A stretch of 64,000 nucleotides of DNA from Onchidella celtica. Taxonomy: Eukaryota; Mollusca; Gastropoda; Systellommatophora; Onchidiidae. The notes under the pieces are model-generated. The model made no database searches. It saw only the letters and a program-made list of their open reading frames with translations, and was not told the DNA's origin. Each line of letters begins with the position of its first letter. The first letter of the stretch is position 1. Shown here piece after piece: positions 1 through 11,400 of the stretch. The stretch covers positions 22,713,662 to 22,777,661 of the forward strand of contig OZ007569.1 in the NCBI GenBank assembly GCA_963931925.1, in the 5' to 3' direction. Both the position numbers and the translations under genes were made by a program.

Positions 1-535
1 TCGGACAAGTCTAACAAGACAAACAAAAACAAAAAGACAAGACGAGACACGTCCTGCAACGGTTACAGAGACCACCAGTCCTCATATCACACCGAGGAGA
101 AAAGGCCGGTGGTCATAGTATACACAGTGTATTATCCTCTATGAACATCTGAAACAGTAACGCAGTTTTTGGACTGGTTTTTGTCTTTGTTCCCCCTTTT
201 CTCCGCAGGGAGATTAACTCATTAGCATGGATTCTCTTTCCATAAGCCGATAAAATTAAAAACAAGAGTCAATCCAATCAGTTTCCTGTTTATTCGAAAA
301 AAAAAATCTGGACAGAACAGAAGATAAGACAAACGGATAAGCGATTATGATTATAATAATGTATAAATGAAAGAAATCAAGTAATCAATATACATTTACT
401 GAGATCCGTATCGCATTAACGCATGTAGATTATCCTTTACAATATAACCGCAATGGAGATTATTTTTGATAGGAGATATCAGTGCACTGTAGGTGGGTCG
501 AATTATTATTTGTATGTTCATTGTAGCCAGTAACC
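1..535. other. No gene seen
   Basis: AT-rich sequence without a convincing coding frame or recognisable repeat. Confidence 0.5.
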
Positions 536-725
536 CTACGTTCATATGACGTAGATTTCCGTAGGATTGGTAGGATTACCATAGGATCTGGTTACCTACA
601 TGAAACTGACGTCAACTCGATGTCCTAACCAGCGGATCTACGTAGGAACGATGTCATTGCTATGTGCAAATTTGATGTCAATCCTACACGTTGGGCTTCC
701 ATGGGTCTGTTGGCTGGGTAAAGTT
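536..725 (+). repeat. Dispersed repeat family P, copy 1
   Basis: About 190 bp closely resembles 7225-7400 in the same orientation. Shared landmarks are CGTAGATTT(C/A)CGTAGGATTG near the left, GGATCTACGTAGGAACGATG in the middle, and a TCAATCCTACAC/CAGTCCTACGC block on the right. The CTACGTAG-type motifs face each other, so part of the unit could fold back. No coding capacity is visible. The family is not identified. Confidence 0.65.
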
Positions 726-1309
726 GATAAGTTTGAAATCTGAAAGAATTCGGGTGCTCATTGAACAACCTGCACACGACCTATAAGCGTACCTTTTGGC
801 TTCAACCGAATGCTGGCGCACACAGGCATACAGAATGTATGTACTGATGCTTTCATACCCACAGTATAGACACGAAATGCTAGGCAATTTGCGATCCAGC
901 ATATTAAGGGCCGTAGAACGGTGGTTTTAGTTCTATTACTGTTTTATGACTACATTACGGTCTATATTCCGAACATTTCTTCGGGCCTCAACTTGTCCAT
1001 TGATTTTACATAAACACACTTTAGTTATTTCGCCCGTCATTTAAAATTTAATAATTTATTGCGCCTCTCCTGCGCTCTCTATGACCGAGCAGACTGTTGT
1101 AAGTCTTTCAGGCTATGTGTTCAGTTTAGGTCTTTATTTTAGGGAAGTTTCGCTGCTTTTCGCATTTACAACTCACTTTTCTTGTTCTTGTTGCTATGAG
1201 TTTTTGTAGTAGGGATTTGTTGTTGTTTTTTTTCGAATTTTGCCCGGGCAGCGGCCCTGTTCGGCCTATTCTTCTCGGCTTCCAACTGCCAAGGTATCTT
1301 TAACAAGCG

Positions 1310-1520
1310 CAACGTGCACACTGTTGTGTGCACACTCCGACTGTTTCGTCCTTATCCGAGAAGACTAGGTGCTCGATGTAACCTAGCATAGGATCAGGGA
1401 CTGGAACCCCCCCCCCCTCCCCCAGTCCTCCCCCCCCCCCAATAAATTCCAACAAGCCTGCACCGACCGGGGATCGAACCCAGGCGAGCACCTTGCCTCT
1501 GGACCAACGTTTCCCAGGTG
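1310..1520 (-). mobile_element. tRNA-derived SINE, copy 1
   Basis: Read on the minus strand, a tRNA-like head carries an A-box-like segment (GTCCAGAGGCAAGGTGCTCG) and a canonical B box, GGTTCGATCC, at about 1471-1481. The body then reads TGTTGGAATTT and later CTGATCCTATG...ATCGAGCACC. The same head and body recur on the plus strand at 53,102-53,290, so this is a dispersed SINE and not a tRNA gene. Two poly-C/G tracts interrupt the body. Confidence 0.75.
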
Positions 1521-1744
1521 TCTTTTCAGGCTATTCCACAGCGGTCCACATAAGAGGCAAGTCCATACATAATTTGTGTACGCTATTTCTTACGATTGGC
1601 TTTTGGGAGGATCATGTAATTCCATTCCACACTCTTCCTCCCACGTCTTTTCTCAGTATTTTCACTGGGAGTGGGGTTGATGTAGAGGCAACGAAGGAAA
1701 CTTTGAAGCAGCCACGGGTTTGCTGTGACCTGTTTTGTCTGCAG

Positions 1745-2092
1745 CAGTGATCCACAACCTTTTTTTGTCCCACGCCCGATTTCAGTCCTCCCCCCCCCCC
1801 CAACTCCCACCCCCTTAAAAAACAACAACAAAACATGATCAGACAAAGTTAATATGCTGTATAAGCAAAAAGATTGTTAACATATTAATTTTATATATTC
1901 AGTACGTAGTCAGTGAAAAGAAGTTGAAATTAAAAGTTTATTTCAAGTAAAAGCAAACAACAGTTTATCTATACAGTTAAGTTAAAGTACACTATGAAAT
2001 TAAGATTTCAATGAAAAATCCCCCCCCCCCCCCCCTCTGAGGTTCCACATCCCACCAAACTATTGCCGTGCGCCCCATCTTGAGAAACACTG
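1745..2092. mobile_element. hAT-like MITE
   Basis: The left end CAGTGATCCACAACC and the inverted right end (CAGTGTTTCTCAAG on the minus strand) resemble the CAGTG(G/T)TTCTCAA termini common in hAT transposons. The 8-bp flanks GTCTGCAG and ATCTACAC agree at 5 of 8 positions and fit the hAT nTnnnnAn target pattern, as a decayed duplication would. The 348-bp interior has poly-C tracts and no transposase, so it is non-autonomous. Confidence 0.6.
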
Positions 2093-3266
2093 ATCTACAC
2101 GAATCTTACGGAAGTATCGATGCTGTCTGCAAAACGTCAAAAGGGATTAAGACCTGGATCCAGTCCCTCTCACAGGGCCGCCAGCCGTGCTGCTGGTTGC
2201 GACTAATGGCCAAGGCAAAACAAAAAGGAAAGAAAAAAGGAGACGGCGGCGAACTATTCAGCGCGTTGCAGCATCAGATCAAGTTATCTGGACCACAAAA
2301 CCATGACGTCAATGCTGTAATTAGAACAAGGCCGAATGGCGTAAACCATTTTTCACTGCAGATCAGGGCTCTGGGCCAGAGTGCTTGGTATGTAGGTTAC
2401 CGGATCCAGGCAGTTTATCATGAAATAGATTAGTTTATGACACGCATAGCTAACTGACAATATATAATCATTATGCCTGACGTAGGTTGCACAGCGAGTA
2501 ACGCAAGGTAAACAACACTAAATTCCTTGCGGTTACGAAACCGTACGTAAAACCATTCAAGGTGCTTCGCGTGCATAATTCTACAAAATCGGTCGGGTAT
2601 TTTCCATATTGTTGTATGTGCATTTTTGCCCATTTCGAGAAACTGGGGACTGAAAGTTTGAAGAGTTGTGTAAAACCAGGCCAAAAAAGAATACAGTATT
2701 ATACCACAAACGCATAATCTCGAAAAATTAGGAGTCAGTCTACGATTTTCATGACAAAACCTCAAAATTGGCAAAATGTGGCATACAACCATATGGAAAA
2801 CTCCCACTAAATACATTGTATCTGTCACAGTTCTGCCATTTTGCTGTAAAAGGCTGTTTAAAAGGTACCCTATTAGTGAGGGGGCTTAACTTGTTGAAAT
2901 AATGTGGTCATGTTTAGACAAAACAGTAAGAATTGTATGGTGCTGTTAGAGCTGCCTTTTTCATACATTTATTTGTTTCAGTTGCCGTTTGAAACAACAG
3001 AGAAGGACCAAGATCTGTTACTGCAAATGTCTGTTACTTTTCTGCTTGCCCCTGGTCTATACAGAGCCTAGCAGTGAGCTGTTCCCACTTTCCCCACTTC
3101 ATCAAAGAAACATCCATTGTTAGTCCAGATGCCACAACAATGATAAAGGTCTTAGACTGCAGAGGCAAGCTCTATAGTGGCTGTTTTAATATGTCAGTTG
3201 CCAATTAAGTTAATCATTGACGTACCGGTATTTTATTTTAAGAGTGCTTGTTAATGTTTATTCAAT
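2093..3266. other. No supported gene
   Basis: A 121-codon frame on the plus strand (2068-2433) starts inside the hAT-like MITE. It shows no recognisable domain and no second copy in the window. The rest is unremarkable. Confidence 0.4.
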
Positions 3267-3650
3267 ACTAGATGAAGTACCCGGCATTATCCGGGATATA
3301 CCCGTGAACCCACCTTTCTATCTCTATCTCTCTTGTTGGTCCAGAAAGTTTCCCTTATTCTAAACGATCTTACTACAGATTTCACACGCACCAGAGCGGT
3401 GCGCATTCATCTGATAGGGAAATGGCGCGCACCGAATTGAGCATATCAGTATTGTTTCCGGTGCGGTGGGCTTACTACAGGGAGCCAAAATACAAATATC
3501 ATTGTATTTTACATTTCTACAACTTTTTATTTAAAAAATACCCGAAAAGTCAATACCATCGGTCGATATAAAAGGGATTGGGCTCGATTAGTTGATACTT
3601 AAGAAAATTAATTTTATAACTATTGAAACTATCATTTAAGTGTGGACATG
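3267..3650 (+). repeat. Dispersed repeat family R1, copy 1
   Basis: Begins ACTAGATGAAGTACCCGGCA, with a small CCCGG/CCGGG hairpin, and contains GCTTACTACAGGGAGCCAAA. Two further copies lie at 26,575-27,008 and 47,884-48,280, all in the same orientation. The hairpin-led start resembles ends of some retroelement families, but I cannot assign one. No coding capacity is seen. Confidence 0.7.
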
Positions 3651-3800
3651 GGGTGGTGGCGGATGTCGGGGACTTGCTGGCACATTTCCTGGCCTGTCTA
3701 CGTTGCTCTGCTGATTTCATCATGTCAGGAATTGTGGAATAAAAATACATTAGAAAAACCGCACAGCTTTGCATATTCAGCAGATTGGACGTTTAACAAG

Positions 3801-3897
3801 GAGTATCCTGTGTGAACTTTTTTATTTTAATATTGTTTGAAGCGGGTAAAGTATCCACTAGCCGGTTTGAGCGGCTTGCAGGAATTATCAGTAAAAA
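3801..3897 (+). repeat. Dispersed repeat R2, copy 1
   Basis: About 97 bp matches 19,758-19,857 in direct orientation. Shared landmarks are TATCCTGTGTGAACTTTTTT, GGGTAAGTTACCTA or its equivalent, and CGGCTTGCAGG. Function is unknown. Confidence 0.6.
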
Positions 3898-4219
3898 AAA
3901 GGGAGGACGAGTAAGATGACGAGTAATTTAGCTGCTTCCACCTCTCTCAGACTGGCCACAGGTTACAATGACTTTATACATGTAATTGATTGGGCGACGA
4001 GATAAAGACGTCACGCCGCACGTGTTGTTCCTACCCGGATACCAGTTACGTTCCTTTGTGTAACTAACTGCGTGCGTGATGGCAATGGCTGTCAAGTTCT
4101 GTCTAGATTGCAGAATGAATGACCCGTGAAGGGGGTAAATTAGCGCGTGATAGGACATAGATCAGAGGTGGGTTCAGTGGGTTGAGGTGTCACTACAAGA
4201 ACTTGGTACAAAATTACAG

Positions 4220-4462
4220 CCGAGACACAGAATACCAAGACGGACCATTTCTTCTTTCACTATAATAATTACATGTCCACAACTTGCGCGCGTATAAACA
4301 CCGTGAGTACTAGGCTACTCACAGAGCTCTGTGGTACTAGTCTTTTTCGTTCAGTTATGAAGGGGCGTGGTGCGAATCATTGTATTGTTGACATGGCCGG
4401 TACGCGGGCAAGTCGACGGACGGAATTTGGCGAATTGAACCGTCTCGGAATCCTGTGTCTCG
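4220..4462 (+). mobile_element. CCGAGAC-ended MITE, copy 1
   Basis: A 243-bp element whose ends are inverted repeats: left CCGAGACACAGAATACC, right GGAATCCTGTGTCTCGG. The whole unit reappears in reverse complement at 17,242-17,475. Interior landmarks ACAGAGCTCTGTGGTAC, AATTCCGTC and a TTGCG(C)C block are conserved. There is no transposase. A 103-codon plus-strand frame across it is chance. Confidence 0.75.
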
Positions 4463-5440
4463 GGTTGCAGAGGGGCAGAGAATTAATGCCAAAAAAAAAG
4501 AAAACAAGACAAATTGAAGAAGCAAATCCTCACTGTGTGACTGAGCCGGGATCGTTAAGGGCGAGCTTGTGGCCATTAAAATGATCATTGTCCATGATAA
4601 GGCCTTCAACGAGTGAGCTCCAGAATATCTTTCAGAATGAATGATGAGTGGCCTTAAAAGGTAAAACTGCATTGACCTTTCATGTTCGTCTTCATGTCAA
4701 GTTCAGGCACTGTCATGTGAACGACAACAACAAAAGATGCGCCAATACGTCCTCGCACTTATTAACCTGCGACAACAGACGCCCCGAGATAAATATGCCA
4801 CCTTGATAAAACAGCTTAAGCTCAATTCACATTTCTCAAAACCAAAAATAAATTAATAAAAAACAAAACACTAGAGGGGCTCTTATCTCAGCACAATGGT
4901 GGTAGAATCCGGTTAAGGGTGCGAGGTACAATAATATTAATAATGACCTAGTAAGATTTGTGTGTTAAAGCAGAACTTGAAAGACTTGGTGTCATGAATG
5001 GCTAGTCTAACGTACTAACTATATCGATTTGATTCTGTGCTAGTAGTACTAGTGAAACATAAATCAATACGTCTGACGCAGTCCTAAGCCAATGTGACCT
5101 CTTCAATTTTATCGCTCCAGCATACGACACTCTAAAGAGACGAAATGAAAAAAAAAAGGTTTCTGGGTTATCCCCCCCTCCCCCACCCCTTAACCCTGCA
5201 TAATCTCTCCACACACCCACACGCCCCAATTCAAAGACTACCAGTATCCCATGGGCGGAACCAGATTCTAACGTTAACGAGGGGGGGGGGGGGTCCTCAT
5301 AAAAATGGCGCCAGAATAGATAACTACATTATTCGTTCTACAATTTTATTTCGTGTTTAAAATAATCAAAACACAAGGCAGACACAATGTTAAACGGAGT
5401 ACATGTACATTGTTAATTTGCACTGAAACTTCAGAAAACA
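4463..5440. other. No gene seen
   Basis: Low-complexity sequence including a poly-G tract at about 5281-5292. No conserved frame or repeat partner was recognised. Confidence 0.45.
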
Positions 5441-5444
5441 GTTA

Positions 5445-5760
5445 AAAATTTTCTGAAAATGCACCATGATTATTTTTGATAATACTAGTTGGCCCTCTGA
5501 CTCGGGGAAATCACAGATGTGAATTGTACAGTTGAGTTTCGACCCCCAACGTGTAAATTGATGCTCAAAAACGAATTTCCTGTCATACTTTTTAATTCTA
5601 CTCGAAGAAAATGCCTTCTTTTTGTTTTTTCAGCTCAAAATGTCGGAGCACTTTCTTTTTTTCAATTCATTTGTGGCTCAAAATCAACGAAAGTATTAAA
5701 AATATAGCGGACTTCAATACCTTTCAAAACATCCCCACGTATGCCTTTGCGTCTCTCTAT
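5445..5760 (+). repeat. Dispersed repeat R3, copy 1
   Basis: About 300 bp matches the reverse complement of 39,640-39,960 (RADX intron 3). Shared blocks include GACTCGGGGA, TTCCTGTCATAC, TACTCGAAGAAAATGC and GCTCAAAATCAACGAAAG. The reading frame through the right half is also conserved (GSKSTKVLKI in both), which hints at a decayed coding ancestor. The family is unidentified. Confidence 0.7.
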
Positions 5761-6136
5761 GCCTAATATGATATTCCATAGCATTTAAGGCTCTGCGGTT
5801 AAAAAGCCTTTCATGATTACATCGGCGGCCTCACTTCCTTTATAGTATGATGATAAGATGATGATGATGCTCAGGGGGGGGGGGGGATCCGGTACTGCCG
5901 GTCCCTCTGCTCCCCCGTTAGCTCCGCCACTGCAGTATCCGCTTTGACACTGATAAGTCGTGGCCGACAACTGACGTTCCCACTTAACCCCCTTTCTCAA
6001 TAACGCAATGAGAATGTATTTATTTCCTGGTTTTGGAATTGCCCAGGCGCTGCTGTTAAGCATCTCTTGTTCAACATGTCGCACCCTTGAATGCTCACAA
6101 ACTCCTCCTTGGTTTTTTTTTCTTGTTTCTCTTTTA

Positions 6137-7200
6137 TCATCTTTCTTGCACTTTGATGTTTTTTTGTGTTGTTTTTTTTTCTTCTTCTTTTGCTCCCTTT
6201 GTAACCCACTGCTTTCGGCGCTTATGTGTACAATTATTGTGAGTGGATCTTGTGACATCGGGCTTAAGGCGAAAGGCCAAATTCCTGCGAAAACCCATCC
6301 AAAGGGGGAAAATTTCTTCTATAGAAACTGAGATTTGCTTACGAAATGGCAGATCAGCCATTTTTCTGCATTCAGTTAGATGTTTTTGCGTGAAATGGCC
6401 TTAGAAATATTTTGTTTCAATTTTTTTAAAGAAGAGTAAACATTTCACCTTGAACCCGATTTCGCTAGATCCAATCACAATTGTCTCTATACAGTTTTAA
6501 AAGCTTATTGTTCTAGAATCTAATCGTACGAATAAAAAGTCGAACAATTTAGGCTATATAGCATAAATTAATAATAATTCTGTTTAAAAAAAGACCTGAA
6601 AAGTGCCATAGAATAGTAATTCATTCCAAAACATTATTAGCGACTTTATAGTATAACACATTATCTAATCGTCCTTTTTGCAATCTTGATGTTTTTTTGT
6701 TTTTTTCTTCTTTTGCTCCCTTTGTAACCCAGTACTTTAAGTGTTTATGTGTACAATGTCTGTAAAAATCTTAAAACAGTTTTAAAAGCCTATTATCATA
6801 GAATCTAATCATCCGAATAAAAGCCTAATAATTTAGGCCATAAAGCATGATTAATAATTATAAAAAGGCGAAAGCCGAAAATTCGAACATTTTCTGTCTT
6901 CTCTTCAGTTTGCTTTGTATCGTTTTGGTTTTATTTCTCACGCGGGATTTCTCTACATACAACGTTTTCTTTTTGCCCAATTTTAACATAGCATGATTAA
7001 TAATAGTTCTGTTAAAAAAGCTCTGAAAAGTCATTAGAATAGAATAGTAATTTATTCAAAAAATTCTTACCACAGAATCTAATCATGGAAGTCCACTGAT
7101 TCAGCATACAAGGCATAAATGATTGATTCTTCTAAAAACGGTCTGAAGAGTTATACAGAATAGTAATTTATTAAAGATGATTAGCATTTTTTTAAATAGT
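6137..7200 (+). repeat. Local segmental duplications
   Basis: A block at 6145-6245 (TTTGATGTTTTTTTG...TTTTGCTCCCTTTGTAACCC...TTTATGTGTACAAT) recurs at 6690-6765. A second block, CAGTTTTAAAAGC...AGAATCTAATC...AATTTAGGC(T/C)AT...GCATAA/GATTAATAAT followed by GAATAGTAATTCATT, occurs near 6490-6640, again near 6775-7060, and partly near 7070-7180. This is a nested tandem duplication without coding content. Confidence 0.65.
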
Positions 7201-7224
7201 TAAAACATAATTACTTATATTATA

Positions 7225-7400
7225 CGTAGATTTACGTAGGATTGGTAAGATTACCGGAGGGGCGGGTTCCCTACATCCACCCAACGGCGGCCCGATGTCG
7301 CGACCCAAAGGATCTACGTAGGAACGATGTTACTCTTATGTGCACACTTGATGCCAGTCCTACGCATCGGATTTTTGTGTGCAGTCGCTGGCAGGGGAGA
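7225..7400 (+). repeat. Dispersed repeat family P, copy 2
   Basis: Second copy of the repeat at 536-725, in the same orientation, retaining ACGTAGATTTACGTAGGATT and GGATCTACGTAGGAACGATG. An A-tract follows at about 7445. Confidence 0.65.
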
Positions 7401-8430
7401 GCAGCGTTATTGACGATTCCTCTCATTATTTATTATCTTTCCATTAAAAAAAAAAAAAATGGACGAATTGACATTTAAACTGCAGTTAAAAATGATTTCA
7501 GACTCTATAAAAATATCCATCTGGAAGACCAACTCACCGTGGGTGCGACTCGACACCCTGCTTTTTTTTTAAAGTAGCCACCTTGGGTGGTGTTCAAATT
7601 CCTTTATGGAACATATATAATAAAAGAGAATTGCCCCTAGCCAATCACTTTCCATACCAAATTACACCCAGCGATGACAAATTACAAAGTGAAAATTAGA
7701 AACAAAACTTCGAAAACAAAATACAACCGGGTGATACGTCATGAAATATTAAGCAGCTAATGCAGAAACAAAACAATATGTTGAAAGATGCAAATTGACA
7801 CCACGGATCTGAAAATAAACCCCGACCGACATTTCAACCAATAGGGAATCGAGAGCAATGTGGTTTATTGATAATACATGTAATTTTAAAAAAGAACAAA
7901 AAACAAAACTGTGATTGTATTAACGAATCAATTGACCTTTTTAAAACGCAGACGCTGACTCATTTAAAATTCATTACATGCGTTTGATGCGAAGCCAAAG
8001 TGTGGAAATGTCCTACATCACAGGACACTTGAAGCTTGTCTTACATAACGGCCGTATGCTATTTTGGGTGATGAGAATATGTGGGGAAAATTGACGGCAG
8101 TTCGAGTTACCGTCTAACAAAGCTGATAGATAGACAAAAGTGGAAACATTAATTTAACCCATTTTATATGCTTTTTACAAAGCCAAACAAAGAGAATACT
8201 GTCTTAGTTGTGTTCACTGCTCACCTATAGCTTTCTAGGTTCTGTAACAATACTGTAGTCCTCTCTAAAAAGAGCCTTTTTATATATTACGCTATTTGTT
8301 TTTTGTTTTTTTAAATTGTTTAAATTATTTCTTTTTCTTTTTTTAAATCTGGGAACAAAAGCTTCTTTCATTTCTAATTTTTTGGGGGGAATTTATTGTA
8401 TGGTTTAGTTCTTTTTTTTTTTTTGTTTGT
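7401..8430. other. No gene seen
   Basis: AT-rich. A short phrase, TGTGTTCACTGCTCACCTATAG (about 8211), recurs in related form near 49,012, 59,588 and 59,704, so part of this stretch belongs to another dispersed repeat. Confidence 0.4.
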
Positions 8431-8439
8431 ATGCCGGGC

Positions 8440-9215
8440 TGTGGAACATCGCGAGTTTAGTTCTTATTTGTTCTGTCTCCATTTTCTGAGAAATTGGAGA
8501 TTTTTTGGTATGTAGGGGAGGTATAACAAACGCAGACTTTGACGCTTGGTTATCAATATCCATTTTCTGAGAAATTGGAGATTTTTTGGTATGTAAAAGA
8601 GGTATAACAAACACACACTTTGACACTTGGTTATCTATCTCCATTTTCTGAGAAACTGGAGATTTTTTAGTGTGTAGAAGAGGTATAACAAACGCACACT
8701 TTGACACTTGGTTATCTATATCCATTTTCTGAAAAATTTGAGATCTTTTGGTAGGTAGAAGAGGTATAACAAACGCACACTTTGACACTTGGTTATCTAT
8801 CTCCATTTTCTGAGAAATTAGAGATCTTTTGGTATGTAGAAGAGATATAATAAATGCACACTTTGACACTTGGTTATCTATATCCATTTTCTGAGAAATT
8901 AGAGATCTTTTGGTATGTAGAAGAGATATAACAAATGCACACGTTGACACTTGGTTATCTATATCCATTTTCTGAGAAACTGGAGATCTTTTAGTGTGTA
9001 GAAGAGGTATAACAAACGCAGACTTTGATACTTGGTTATCTATATCCATTTTCTGAGAAATTAGAGATCTTTTGGTATGTAGAAGAGATATAACAAATGC
9101 ACACTTGGACACTTGGTTATCTATATCCATTTTCTGAGAAATTGGAGATCTTTTAGTATGTAGAAGAGGTACATGTATAACAAATGCACACTTTGACACT
9201 TGGTCAATAGGCGTT
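8440..9215 (-). repeat. 81-bp satellite, open as nine 27-aa repeats
   Basis: About nine head-to-tail units of exactly 81 bp, for example with unit starts (CCATTTTCTGAGAAA) near 8479 and 8560. Because 81 is a multiple of 3, one minus-strand frame stays open for 264 codons (8405-9199) and repeats M(D/E)IDNQVSKCAFVI(P/S)LLHTK(R/K)S(L/P)(I/V)SQK with few changes. Substitutions are scattered over codon positions. No signal peptide or known domain is seen. A single diverged unit occurs at 18,700-18,800. It may be a pure DNA satellite, and coding is not established. Confidence 0.7.
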
Positions 9216-9480
9216 GTGGCACTAACCGGGCTGTTTTACAGTTCCGATTTATTCTAACTCCTAATCGTAATAACCAAGGTCGCAAACTTTGACACTTGGT
9301 TAAACTTAAAGTGCGTTGTCGCATATATCAAGTTGTTTCACAGTTCCGATTTATTCTCACTCCTTATCATAATAACTAAAGCCGCAAACGGTTAACATCG
9401 AATTTCTCAGTTGTGCAAAAAGTGGAGTTGGAAGAAACAAGAGCCAAGGTCACGACGTGCCACCTAATGAATTTTTAACA
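9216..9480 (+). repeat. Satellite-associated flank, two diverged sub-copies
   Basis: The block TGTTT(T/C)ACAGTTCCGATTTATTCT...TCATAATAAC occurs twice here, at about 9228-9290 and 9333-9395. It also occurs at 18,815-18,930 next to the single diverged satellite unit. It is therefore the non-expanded part of the same repeat family. Confidence 0.65.
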
Positions 9481-10730
9481 CCTTGGCCATGATTAAATTC
9501 TGAAAACCCACTTTGCATGGGACAAAAACCAAATTGTTTGGTCTGATTTGGTTTTGCCATTGGGGCCGTTGAGTAGACGGATTGAATCAGCGGCATAACG
9601 TTCAGAATAAAATTAAAATATTTAATTATCTAAAGTTGAAATGAAAGGTCTCGAGAAATAATAATAATAATAACAAAATAATAATAATAAAAACATACAT
9701 CGAAAAATGGAAAAATTCCAACTTTCAGTGCGGTTTAAGAAACCCTGGATAATTATGTCGATTCAATCACTCTGATGTTAAGTTTGGTAACTAAAAATGC
9801 CCCATTTTAACAGCTGGGTCTTTTAAATTGAATTAAGAGTCGTTTTTGCTAGAAGTTCGTGCAGCGATGAAAATAACTGCCACCCACAGAAGGAAAAATA
9901 AACAAACAAGAAAACAACTGATTTACGACTTTCTCCCCAGAGTCAGAAAATAAATTGTTTCAGAGACTAATTAATTATCGTGGATGTACTTTTGTGTGAC
10001 TCCAAATGATGTCTCGCTGGGGCAGTGGCGTATCTAATATAATGGTAGGTTAAGTTTGCATGTGTCGTGGGTGTCGCTTGAAAGGGGAGTGTTCAGAATC
10101 AGATAAGCTTTCTTCATATGGTCATTTCTTCAGATGTAAAAAAAAAAAAAAAAGTGCGGCAATTATAATTTTCAAGTACTGCCATTCGTTAAAAGAACTT
10201 GATTTCTATTTTTGAGCTGATCTTATGGCAAAGTTTTCCAAAAGATGAGTGTAAGATGTTTGGGCATGGGGTCAGTCTGACTGCCTGCCATGGGTGTTAT
10301 ATTTTGTGGCTATACGCTCCTGCGCTGGAGTCAAACGTATTGTCCTTGGTGGACGCATTCGCAGAATTACGCCTAATCGTATCTGTACATAATCAAACGC
10401 ATGCAATGAAATTGGTAATCTGAGACAACCCAGCCAATCTCGTCTCTCGTCTTTCATTGTCTATTTGTCGTCCCTTAATTAATGTAGTCTAATCCACATT
10501 GACACCAGCTTAGGAAAACCTATACAAATTAAATGGCACTATTTACAGATGATAAATAGTTTTGGCCATGCATTATCACGTTTTTTAATAACTCATCTTT
10601 CTTTTCAATAACTGTCTGGCGCCAGTTGGTTTCACGTTCGTTAAAACACCCTAGACAGGCAAAACCAAAGCAAATAATTGCCTCCCCTCCCCCCTCCCTT
10701 CCCAAACAACAACAACAAACTAACAAACAG
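9481..10730. other. No gene seen
   Basis: Contains an (ATA)n-like stretch near 9658-9690 and an A-tract at about 10,138-10,154. Short open frames have no recognisable domain. Confidence 0.45.
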
Positions 10731-10734
10731 TCTG

Positions 10735-10865
10735 ACTTTGGAGAAAGCACGTGGATACTACAACGGCCACATTGTGCTAGGAAGAACAAAGACTATAGAC
10801 AGCATTTACAGGACACAAAGAAATCTAACCAGAAGCGACCAACAACCATCCACCCACCCAAACAA
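10735..10865 (+). repeat. Dispersed repeat R5, copy 1
   Basis: Resembles 27,210-27,335 in direct orientation: GGAGAAAG(C/T), CACATTGT(G/A)CT(A/G)GGAA, AGACAATAGA-like, ACAGGACA and CCACCAACCATCC-like blocks. Divergence is substantial. No function is assigned. Confidence 0.5.
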
Positions 10866-11099
10866 ACAAACTAACAATAAAAAAAACACCGACAACCATT
10901 TTTCTCCAGTAAATCTATGAAAACTAAATAGTCATAGTTTCCAAATACAGTGACAAAAGCCACCCCGAAGCAGAAAATGTCTTAAATGGAAAGTTTTTTC
11001 GATCCATAATCCAAAAGGAACACCTATTTTCCCGGCTACATGGTTTGTGCAGCGTGCATCATTAGCAAAATAAGTTAATTCTAAATATTCCGAAACAAA

Positions 11100-11400
11100 C
11101 CCAGGTTACAGACATTGAGAAATTTATACTACGACAAAAATGGAACTCGGCTGGCCATATGGAAGAAAAAAAGACATCAGATAGACAAGGCGTTGCACTG
11201 AATGGAGGCTCTACAAAAGGGAAGGAAAGAGAACAGGGGACGTCCCCAAGAAACTATGGAGAGATGATCTTGTGCAGACAGGTGGACAGGCATGGACAAG
11301 ATGGACAGAAAACAGAGAAGAATGGAGATTATTGGTGGAGGGTTACAGCCTGCAGTGGGCGGACGACGCGTTACAAGACAAAAAGAAAAAAGATAAAATA
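11100..11400 (+). pseudogene. 3' end of a decayed LINE reverse transcriptase
   Basis: Two frames together read like the C-terminal tail of a non-LTR retrotransposon polyprotein. The first reads LRQKWNSAGHM (about 11,130). After a shift comes NRGRPKKLWRDDL, then EEWRLLVEGYSLQWADD (about 11,325-11,375). The order [RQKWxWAGH]...[GRPxxRWRDD]...[REEWRxLGEAYxxQW] is typical of RTE/F52C9.6-like endonuclease-reverse transcriptases. Stops and frameshifts break it, and no RT core precedes it, so it is a 5'-truncated dead copy. It differs from the intact RTE at 29-32 kb. Confidence 0.7.

Noticed and set aside
2068-2433. A 121-codon plus-strand frame
   Set aside because: No domain and no splice signals; it begins inside a hAT-like MITE.
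5785-6331. Lysine-rich and phenylalanine-rich frames on opposite strands
   Set aside because: Artefacts of A/T runs.
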